Assembly (NCBI GenBank): GCA_946482115.1
Contig: CAMLQP010000184.1
Location: 1 to 6,100 of the forward strand
Length of the DNA: 6,100 nucleotides
Reading direction: 5' to 3'
Source of the DNA: an uncultured Comamonadaceae bacterium
Lineage (GTDB): Bacteria; Pseudomonadota; Gammaproteobacteria; Burkholderiales; Burkholderiaceae
In this document: in pieces, positions 1 through 5,160 of the stretch
How positions within the stretch are numbered: the stretch's first letter is position 1
Layout of the letters: each line of letters starts with the position of its first letter
Notes under the pieces: generated by a model
Seen by the model: only the letters and a program-made list of their open reading frames with translations
Told to the model about the DNA's origin: nothing
Databases searched by the model: none
Program-made: the position numbers and the translations under genes

Positions 1-230
1 TCACCACCGACCTGCGCCTGAACGAGCCGCGCTACGTGACGCTGCCCAACATCATGAAGGCCAAGAAGAAGCCCCTGGAGACCGTCAAGCCCGAGGATCT
101 GGGCGTGGACGTGACGCCGCGCCTGAAGACGCTCAAGGTGGCCGAGCCTGCCGGGCGCAAGGCCGGCATCAAGGTGCCGGATGTGGCCACGCTGGTGGAC
201 AAGCTCAAGAACGAAGCCAAGGTGATCTGA
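1..230 (+). CDS. etfB: Electron transfer flavoprotein beta subunit, 3' part (5' end outside window)
   Basis: This is the C-terminal 75 residues of EtfB, open from the left edge (first full codon at 3) to TGA at 228-230. The whole protein is usually about 249 residues. EtfB binds AMP and pairs with EtfA in the soluble ETF heterodimer that accepts electrons from acyl-CoA dehydrogenases. The visible stretch begins [20 protein letters not shown], the conserved segment that contains the dehydrogenase recognition loop. The Leu encoded at 42-44 aligns with the anchor Leu195 of human ETF-beta. The KAKKK cluster (57-71) aligns with the lysines (human K200/K203) that are methylated in mitochondria and some bacteria. 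The tail [17 protein letters not shown] is typical of proteobacterial EtfB. etfA starts 13 bases downstream, so the two form one operon. Identity is near certain; only the truncation limits it. Confidence 0.96.
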   Translation, partial: TTDLRLNEPRYVTLPNIMKAKKKPLETVKPEDLGVDVTPRLKTLKVAEPAGRKAGIKVPDVATLVDKLKNEAKVI

Positions 231-235
231 GGGAG
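231..235 (+). promoter_or_regulatory. Ribosome binding site of etfA
   Basis: GGGAG directly follows the etfB stop codon and lies 8 bases before the ATG at 244. It supports that start and independent re-initiation on the shared etfBA transcript. Confidence 0.75.
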
Positions 236-243
236 ACACGAAC

Positions 244-1173
244 ATGACCGCACTCGTCATTGCAGAACACGACAACGCCTCCATCAAGGGCGCGACTCTC
301 AACACCGTGACGGCCGCCGCCCAGTGTGGGGGTGACGTGCACGTGCTGGTGGCCGGCCACAACGCCGCCGCTGCCGCCGCTGCCGCTGCCCAGATCGCTG
401 GCGTCGCCAAGGTCATTCACGCCGACGCCGAAGGCTTCGCCCACGGCCTGGCCGAGAACGTGGCCGCCCAGGTGCTCGCCATCGCCGGCTCCTACAGCCA
501 CATCCTGTTCCCGGCCACCGCCAGCGGCAAGAACATCGCCCCGCGCGTGGCCGCCAAGCTGGACGTGGCCCAGATCAGCGACATCACCAAGGTCGATGCC
601 GCCGACACCTTCGAACGCCCGATCTACGCCGGCAACGCGATTGCCACGGTGCAGAGCAGCGACGCCACCAAGGTGATCACGGTGCGCACCACCGGCTTTG
701 ACGCCGCTGCCTCCGGTGGCAGCGCCGCCGTGGAGAAGGTGGAGGCGGTTGCCGCCAGCGGCAAGGCCAGCTTCGTGGGCAGCGAGATCGCCAAGAACGA
801 CCGCCCCGAACTGACCGCCGCCAAGATCATCGTCTCGGGCGGCCGTGCCCTGGGCAGCAGCGAGAAGTTCAACGAAGTGATGACCCCGCTGGCCGACAAG
901 CTGGGCGCAGCCATCGGCGCCAGCCGCGCGGCGGTGGACGCGGGCTACGCCCCGAACGACCTGCAGGTGGGCCAGACCGGCAAGATCGTGGCGCCGCAGC
1001 TCTACATCGCCGCCGGCATCTCGGGTGCGATCCAGCACCTGGCGGGCATGAAGGACTCCAAGGTGATCGTCGCGATCAACAAGGACCCCGAAGCCCCGAT
1101 CTTCAGCGTGGCTGACTACGGCCTGGAAGCCGATCTGTTCACGGCCGTGCCGGAACTGGTCAAGAGCCTGTAA
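244..1173 (+). CDS. etfA: Electron transfer flavoprotein alpha subunit
   Basis: A complete 309-residue EtfA, the usual bacterial length. It carries the redox FAD of ETF and passes electrons from acyl-CoA dehydrogenases to membrane ETF:quinone oxidoreductase. Residues 1 to about 185 form the N-terminal ETF domain. The C-terminal FAD domain follows, with [12 protein letters not shown] at 198-209, [10 protein letters not shown] at 225-234, VGQTGKIV at 242-249, and the family signature at 253-279 (starts [13 protein letters not shown], ends VIVAIN). DYGLEAD at 291-297 is also typical. The ATG at 244 is preceded by GGGAG at good spacing and gives the expected [11 protein letters not shown] start. 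Residues 41-49 are nine consecutive alanines, where relatives have a similar Ala-rich helix. It is co-transcribed with etfB and closed by a strong terminator 10 bases after the stop. No catalytic or binding motif appears to be missing. Confidence 0.97.
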   Translation: MTALVIAEHDNASIKGATLNTVTAAAQCGGDVHVLVAGHNAAAAAAAAAQIAGVAKVIHADAEGFAHGLAENVAAQVLAIAGSYSHILFPATASGKNIAPRVAAKLDVAQISDITKVDAADTFERPIYAGNAIATVQSSDATKVITVRTTGFDAAASGGSAAVEKVEAVAASGKASFVGSEIAKNDRPELTAAKIIVSGGRALGSSEKFNEVMTPLADKLGAAIGASRAAVDAGYAPNDLQVGQTGKIVAPQLYIAAGISGAIQHLAGMKDSKVIVAINKDPEAPIFSVADYGLEADLFTAVPELVKSL

Positions 1174-1183
1174 GCGAGCCTCG

Positions 1184-1214
1184 AGGGCGTCAAGGTTCTT
1201 GACGCCCTTTTTTT
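1184..1214 (+). terminator. Rho-independent terminator of etfBA
   Basis: A perfect 11-bp stem (AGGGCGTCAAG at 1184-1194 with CTTGACGCCCT at 1198-1208) closes a 3-base loop and runs into seven T at 1208-1214. It starts 10 bases after the etfA stop. It should end most etfBA transcripts before the acyl-CoA dehydrogenase gene, making that gene a separate unit or one reached only by read-through. Confidence 0.92.
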
Positions 1215-1220
1215 GCCACC

Positions 1221-1289
1221 GGCCGCCCCGAGGCAAAAATGCCCCCTCGGGGGGCAGCGACCCGCGCAGCGGTGGAGCGTGGGGGTTTC
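1221..1289. repeat. GC-rich intergenic hairpin block, candidate dispersed repeat
   Basis: This non-coding block sits between the etfA terminator and the next gene. It contains two competing hairpins: CCCCGAGG (1226-1233) with CCTCGGGG (1245-1252), and TGCCCCC (1240-1246) with GGGGGCA (1250-1256) around a TCG loop. A further small stem, CCGC-GCA-GCGG, lies at 1262-1272, and GCAGCG occurs twice (1254-1259, 1266-1271). The block ends in GGAGCGTGGGGGTTTCA. I recall very similar GC-rich text between genes in Comamonadaceae genomes, which suggests a dispersed repeat. Only one copy is in this window, so repetition itself cannot be seen here. Confidence 0.5.
1235..1256 (-). terminator. Possible minus-strand terminator hairpin
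   Basis: Read on the minus strand, a 7-bp stem with a 3-base loop (1256 down to 1240) is followed at once by five T (1239-1235). This is the form of an intrinsic terminator, though the stem is short. No minus-strand gene ends here, so if active it would stop antisense transcription coming from the acyl-CoA dehydrogenase region. It is part of the hairpin block at 1221-1289. Confidence 0.4.
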
Positions 1290-1297
1290 ATCTGTTT

Positions 1298-1302
1298 GGA
1301 GA
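1298..1302 (+). promoter_or_regulatory. Ribosome binding site deciding the acyl-CoA dehydrogenase start
   Basis: GGAGA lies 6 bases before the ATG at 1309. The reading frame stays open upstream to 1213, but that extension would translate the terminator T-run and the hairpin block. This site and the family N-terminus both favour 1309. Confidence 0.8.
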
Positions 1303-1308
1303 CAAGTC

Positions 1309-3099
1309 ATGAGTTACGTCGCGCCCGTCAAGGACATGCTGTTCGGCATCGAGCACCTGGCCAACATCGCCCAGGTCTCGCAACTGCCCGGCTTCGAGGA
1401 CGCTGGCCTGGAGACCGCCCAGGCCGTGCTGGAGGAATGCGCCAAGCTGAACGAGGGCGTGGTCGCCCCGTTGAACGTGGATGGCGACAAGAATCCCTCC
1501 TCGTGGAAAGACGGCGTCGTGACTACCACCCCCGGCTTCAGGGATGCCTACAGCCAGTTCGCCGAAGGCGGCTGGCAAGGTCTGCAGCACCCCACCGATT
1601 TCGGTGGCCAGGGCCTGCCCAAGACCATTGGCGCGGCCTGCATCGAGATGATCAACAGCGCCAACCTCAGCTTCGCGCTGTGCCCGCTGCTGACCGATGG
1701 CGCCATCGAGGCCCTGCTGACCGCGGGTAGCGACGCGCTCAAGGCGGTCTACCTCGAAAAGCTGATCAGCGGCGAGTGGACCGGCACCATGAACCTGACC
1801 GAGCCGCAGGCCGGCTCCGACCTGTCGCTGGTGCGCAGCCGTGCCGAACCGTTGCCCGACGGCAGCTACAAGGTCTTCGGCACCAAGATTTTCATCACCT
1901 ACGGCGAACACGACATGGCGGACAACATCGTCCACCTGGTGCTGGCCCGCGTGAGCGGCGCGCCCGAGGGTGTCAAGGGCATCAGCCTGTTCGTGGTGCC
2001 CAAGTTCCTGGTCAACCCGGACGGCTCGCTGGGCGCGCGCAACGACGTGCACTGCGTCTCCATCGAGCACAAGATGGGCATCAAGGCCAGCCCCACCGCC
2101 GTGCTGCAGTACGGCGACAACGGCGGCGCCATCGGCTACCTGGTGGGCGAGGAGAACCGCGGCCTGGAGTACATGTTCATCATGATGAACGCCGCCCGCT
2201 ACGCGGTGGGCGTTCAGGGCATCGCGGTAGCCGAGCGTGCCTACCAGCACGCCGTGGCCTATGCGCGCGAGCGCGTGCAGAGCCGCCCTGTGGACGGCAG
2301 CCTCAACACGGCAGCGCCCATCATCCACCACCCGGATGTGAAGCGCATGCTGATGACCATGCGTGCCTTCACCGAAGGCTGCCGCGCCATGGCCCTCACG
2401 GCCGCCGCCGCCTATGACGCCTCGCACCACCACCCGGACGCCGAGGTGCGCAAGCAGAACCAGGCCTTCTACGAATTCATGGTGCCGCTGGTCAAGGGCT
2501 ACAGCACCGAGATGAGCCTGGAAGTCACCAGCCTGGGCGTGCAGGTGCACGGCGGCATGGGCTTCATCGAGGAAACCGGCGCGGCGCAGTACTACCGCGA
2601 CGCCAAGATCCTGACCATCTACGAAGGTACGACCGCCATCCAGGCCAACGACCTGGTGGGCCGCAAGACCGCGCGCGATGGCGGCCAGACCGCCAAGGCG
2701 ATCGCGCGGCAGATCGAGACCACCGAAGCCGCGCTGAAAGCCAGCGGCAGCCCCGCCGCGCTGGCCGTGGCCAAGCGCCTGACGGCCGCGCGCCAGGCCT
2801 TCCTGGAGGTGGTGGACTTCATCGCCGCCAACACCCGGAGCAACCCCAACGCCGCCTTCGCGGGCAGCGTGCCCTACCTGCTGCTGGCCGGCAACCTGAT
2901 GGCGGGTTGGCAGCTCGCGCGCTCGCTGCTGGTGGCCGAGCAGCAGCTCGCCGCTGGCAACGATGTGCCGTTCATGCAGGCCAAGATCACCACCGCGCGT
3001 TTCTACGCCGACCACATCCTCAGCCGCGCCGGCGGCGTGCGCGACAGCATCGTGGACGGCGCCGAGGGCGTCAACGCGATGGCGCTGGAAGCCTTCTGA
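1309..3099 (+). CDS. Acyl-CoA dehydrogenase, long FadE5/DmdC-like type
   Basis: A 596-residue FAD enzyme expected to oxidise an acyl-CoA to the 2-enoyl-CoA and pass electrons to ETF, encoded just upstream. It is about 200 residues longer than classical acyl-CoA dehydrogenases, as usual for this subfamily. The start YVAPVKDMLFGIEHL (3-17) matches the short N-terminal cap of the family (AcylCoA_DH_N type). The N-terminal helical domain covers about 38-158. The middle beta domain opens with the signature NLTEPQAGSDLSL (162-174). The C-terminal helical domain contains QVHGGMGFIEE (412-422) and IYEGTTAIQ (437-445), where Glu439 is the expected catalytic base. An extra C-terminal domain fills about 465-596. 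The substrate cannot be read from sequence. DmdC (3-methylmercaptopropionyl-CoA dehydrogenase) belongs to the same family, but no other dmd gene is visible, so fatty acyl-CoA is equally possible. It probably shares a transcript with the NMO-like gene 31 bases downstream. Confidence 0.94.
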   Translation: MSYVAPVKDMLFGIEHLANIAQVSQLPGFEDAGLETAQAVLEECAKLNEGVVAPLNVDGDKNPSSWKDGVVTTTPGFRDAYSQFAEGGWQGLQHPTDFGGQGLPKTIGAACIEMINSANLSFALCPLLTDGAIEALLTAGSDALKAVYLEKLISGEWTGTMNLTEPQAGSDLSLVRSRAEPLPDGSYKVFGTKIFITYGEHDMADNIVHLVLARVSGAPEGVKGISLFVVPKFLVNPDGSLGARNDVHCVSIEHKMGIKASPTAVLQYGDNGGAIGYLVGEENRGLEYMFIMMNAARYAVGVQGIAVAERAYQHAVAYARERVQSRPVDGSLNTAAPIIHHPDVKRMLMTMRAFTEGCRAMALTAAAAYDASHHHPDAEVRKQNQAFYEFMVPLVKGYSTEMSLEVTSLGVQVHGGMGFIEETGAAQYYRDAKILTIYEGTTAIQANDLVGRKTARDGGQTAKAIARQIETTEAALKASGSPAALAVAKRLTAARQAFLEVVDFIAANTRSNPNAAFAGSVPYLLLAGNLMAGWQLARSLLVAEQQLAAGNDVPFMQAKITTARFYADHILSRAGGVRDSIVDGAEGVNAMALEAF

Positions 3100-3121
3100 C
3101 CGCATTCACGAACCACAACAC

Positions 3122-3126
3122 GGAGA
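3122..3126 (+). promoter_or_regulatory. Ribosome binding site of the NMO-like gene
   Basis: GGAGA stands 4 bases before the ATG at 3131 in the 31-base gap after the dehydrogenase stop. The frame is open further upstream, to 2963 inside the preceding gene, but this site and the family N-terminus (KLPPVLQKVRFPVIGSPL) favour 3131. Confidence 0.75.
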
Positions 3127-3130
3127 CGAC

Positions 3131-4114
3131 ATGTCCAAGCTGCCCCCGGTCCTGCAGAAAGTCAGGTTCCCTGTCATCGGCTCGCCGCTGTTCATCATCA
3201 GCAACCCCCAGCTGGTGATCGCGCAGTGCAAGGCCGGCGTGATCGGCTCCATGCCCGCGCTCAACGCGCGGCCCGCTTCGCAGCTGGACGAGTGGCTCGC
3301 CGAGATCACAGAGGCCCTGGCCGCGCATGACAAGGCCAACCCGGACAACCCGTCCGCCCCGTTCGCGATCAACCAGATCGTGCACAAGAGCAACGACCGG
3401 CTGGAGCACGACCTGCAGCTGTGCGCCAAGTACAAGGTGCCCATCGTCATCACCAGCCTGGGCGCGCGCGAGGATGTGAACCAGGCCGTGCACAGCTGGG
3501 GCGGCGTGGTGCTGCACGACGTCATCAACAACGTGTTCGCGCACAAGGCCATCGACAAGGGGGCTGACGGGCTGATTCCCGTGGCAGCGGGTGCCGGCGG
3601 CCACGCCAGCGTCAAGAGCCCGTTCGCCATGATCCAGGAGATCCGCGAGTGGTTCGACGGCCCGGTCGCGCTCTCGGGCGCCATCGCCTCGGGCGGTGCC
3701 ATCCTGGCGGCGCAGGCCATGGGCGCCGATTTCGCCTACATCGGCTCGGCCTTCATCGCCACGCACGAGGCGCGCGCGGTGGACGGCTACAAGCAGATGA
3801 TCACCGAGAGCAACTCGGACGACATCGTCTACAGCAACTTCTACACCGGTATCCACGGCAACTACCTCAAGGGCAGCATCCGCAACGCCGGCATGGACCC
3901 GGACAACCTGCCCGACAGCGACCCGAGCAAGATGAATTTCGCCACCGGCGAAGGCTCCAACTCGGCCAAGGCCTGGCGCGACATCTGGGGCTGCGGTCAG
4001 GGCATTGGCGCGATCCGCGAAGTCATGCCGGCGGCCGATCTGATCGCCCGTCTCAAGCGCGAGTACATCGCTGCGCGCGAGCGTCTGGCTGGCCTGCCGC
4101 TGCCCAGGGTCTGA
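3131..4114 (+). CDS. Nitronate monooxygenase / enoyl-reductase-II-like FMN protein
   Basis: A 327-residue protein of the 2-nitropropane dioxygenase/NMO family (TIM-barrel, FMN), probably cytosolic. Family members oxidise alkyl nitronates or, in relatives such as FabK, reduce enoyl thioesters. Visible elements are FPVIGSPLFIISNPQLV near the N-terminus (13-29), AINQIVHKSND in the second strand region (79-89), and AAGAGGHAS (152-160) holding His158, the likely active-site histidine. The FMN phosphate-binding strands ALSGAIASGGAILAAQAMGA (180-199) and FAYIGSAFIATHEA (201-214) follow, then the closing WGCGQGIGAI (286-295). The usual GGHxG motif reads GGHAS here, so the specific reaction is uncertain. 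It lies 31 bases after the acyl-CoA dehydrogenase and before a shared terminator, so it is probably the last gene of a two-gene unit. This context would fit an acyl-CoA related reductase as well as a detoxifying monooxygenase. The family call is firm and the substrate is not known. Confidence 0.88.
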   Translation: MSKLPPVLQKVRFPVIGSPLFIISNPQLVIAQCKAGVIGSMPALNARPASQLDEWLAEITEALAAHDKANPDNPSAPFAINQIVHKSNDRLEHDLQLCAKYKVPIVITSLGAREDVNQAVHSWGGVVLHDVINNVFAHKAIDKGADGLIPVAAGAGGHASVKSPFAMIQEIREWFDGPVALSGAIASGGAILAAQAMGADFAYIGSAFIATHEARAVDGYKQMITESNSDDIVYSNFYTGIHGNYLKGSIRNAGMDPDNLPDSDPSKMNFATGEGSNSAKAWRDIWGCGQGIGAIREVMPAADLIARLKREYIAARERLAGLPLPRV

Positions 4115-4130
4115 GCCTTCGCCGTCACCC

Positions 4131-4162
4131 ATGAAAAAGCCGCCCGAGGGCGGCTTTTTCAT
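4131..4162. terminator. Bidirectional terminator shared by the NMO-like gene and cydB
   Basis: Arms at 4131-4145 and 4148-4162 are perfect 15-base reverse complements around a GA centre; in practice the loop is CGAG. The GC core GCCGCCC/GGGCGGC is flanked by five A on the left and five T on the right, so each strand reads hairpin plus T-run. It begins 16 bases after the NMO-like stop and serves cydB from the other side. The cydB TGA (4161-4159) lies within the right arm. Confidence 0.93.
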
Positions 4163-5160
4163 GGTCCGTAGCTCAGCTCGCGCGCCTTGCCCCAGAACAC
4201 CCGGTACATGAAGACGGTATAGCCCACGATGGCCGGCAACGTGACGACCACGCCCACCAGCAGAATCCACAGCGAGCCGGTGGCGCTGGCGGCCTCCCAC
4301 ACGTTGAGGCGGTCGATCACGATGTAGGGGTAGAGGCTGTAGGCCAGGCCGAAGAAGGCCAGCACGAAAACGATCACGGTGGCGGCGAACACCACCCAGC
4401 CGTAGCCGGCGTCCACCACGCGCGGTCTGTGCAGCACCAGCCAGGCGGCGGCCAGCGCGGCCGCGCTGGCCAGCGGAATCGGCAGCAGCGCGAAGAATTC
4501 CGGCAGCACGAACCACTTGGCGAAAACCGTGGGGCTGACCAGCGGCGTGGCCAGCGAGATCGCCACCAGCGCCACCGCCACGGGCCAGAACACGCGCCGG
4601 CCCCAGGCCACGGCCTGTTGCTGCAGCCTGCCCTCGGTCTTCATGATGAGCCAGCCCGCGCCCAGCAGCGCATAGGCCGTGGGCAGCGTGAGCGCGATGC
4701 CGGCCGCGAACAGCAGCGACAGGCCGTCGGTGCGGAATCCGGTGAGGTAGCTGCCCAGCATCCAGCCCTGGGCCAGGCTGGCCAGCAGCGAGCCGAGCGC
4801 GAACAGCGCGTTCCACAGCCCCTTGTGCGCGGCACGCGCCTTGACCCGGAAATCAAACGCCACGCCGCGCAGCATCAGGCCGATCAGCATCACGGCCACC
4901 GGCAGGTACAACGCTTGCAGCACCAGCCCATGGGCCTTGGGAAAGGCCACCAGCAGCACGCCCACGCCCAGCACCAGCCAGGTTTCGTTGGCGTCCCAGA
5001 ACGGGCCGATGCTGGAGACCATCACGTCCTTCCCGGCGTCGTCGGCGAAGGGCAACAACAGGCCGACGCCGAGGTCGTAGCCGTCCAGGACGACGTAGGC
5101 CAGCAGGGCCAGGCCCATCACGGCCATGAAGATCAGGGGCAGGGTCGTGGCGGCGTTCAT
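4159..5160 (-). CDS. cydB: Cytochrome bd-type quinol oxidase subunit II
   Basis: A 333-residue, strongly hydrophobic inner-membrane protein, the heme-free partner of CydA in the terminal oxidase that reduces O2 to water with electrons from quinol. Family motifs are clear: VLDGYDLGVGLLLPF (24-38), GPFWDANETWLVL (52-64), FPKAHGLVLQALYLPV (73-88), RGVAFDFR (98-105), SLYPYI (275-280) and the terminal helix IVGYTVFMYRVFWGK (311-325). About eight or nine hydrophobic segments are present. The length fits the short CioB-like form (about 335) better than E. coli CydB (379). The ATG at 5160 overlaps the cydA stop as ATGA. I see no good Shine-Dalgarno before it, so translational coupling to cydA is likely. 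The stop codon sits in the terminator stem, leaving no space for a downstream cydX. Confidence 0.95.
   Translation of the reverse strand: MNAATTLPLIFMAVMGLALLAYVVLDGYDLGVGLLLPFADDAGKDVMVSSIGPFWDANETWLVLGVGVLLVAFPKAHGLVLQALYLPVAVMLIGLMLRGVAFDFRVKARAAHKGLWNALFALGSLLASLAQGWMLGSYLTGFRTDGLSLLFAAGIALTLPTAYALLGAGWLIMKTEGRLQQQAVAWGRRVFWPVAVALVAISLATPLVSPTVFAKWFVLPEFFALLPIPLASAAALAAAWLVLHRPRVVDAGYGWVVFAATVIVFVLAFFGLAYSLYPYIVIDRLNVWEAASATGSLWILLVGVVVTLPAIVGYTVFMYRVFWGKARELSYGP
5157..5160 (-). promoter_or_regulatory. ATGA stop/start overlap of cydA and cydB
   Basis: Read on the minus strand, bases 5160-5157 are ATGA: ATG starts cydB and TGA ends cydA. The upstream minus-strand bases (about 5161-5175) hold no purine-rich ribosome site, so ribosomes finishing cydA probably restart here, keeping the two subunits in balance. 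Confidence 0.8.

Noticed and set aside
205..1236. Long minus-strand open frame opposite etfA (343 codons)
   Set aside because: It is a mirror of GC-rich codon use in etfA; the protein is low-complexity Gly/His/Asp/Val-rich text without a recognisable domain, and the + strand gene is certain.
1213..1240. Possible sigma70 promoter TTGCCA - 16 bases - AAAAAT for the acyl-CoA dehydrogenase gene
   Set aside because: The -10 match is poor, the -35 box overlaps the terminator T-run, and such matches are expected by chance near an A-run. Not supported enough to annotate.
1213..1308. Upstream extension of the acyl-CoA dehydrogenase by 32 residues
   Set aside because: The extra residues would be read from the terminator tail and hairpin block, while ATG 1309 has a well-spaced GGAGA and the expected family N-terminus.
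1288..3105. Minus-strand open frame of 605 codons opposite the acyl-CoA dehydrogenase
   Set aside because: It is an antisense shadow in high-GC DNA. The His/Gly/Val/Ala-rich product matches no family I know, whereas the + strand carries clear catalytic motifs.
3071..4816. Minus-strand open frame of 581 codons running across the NMO-like gene and part of cydB
   Set aside because: It crosses the bidirectional terminator and two proven genes in another frame; composition is that of a shadow frame.
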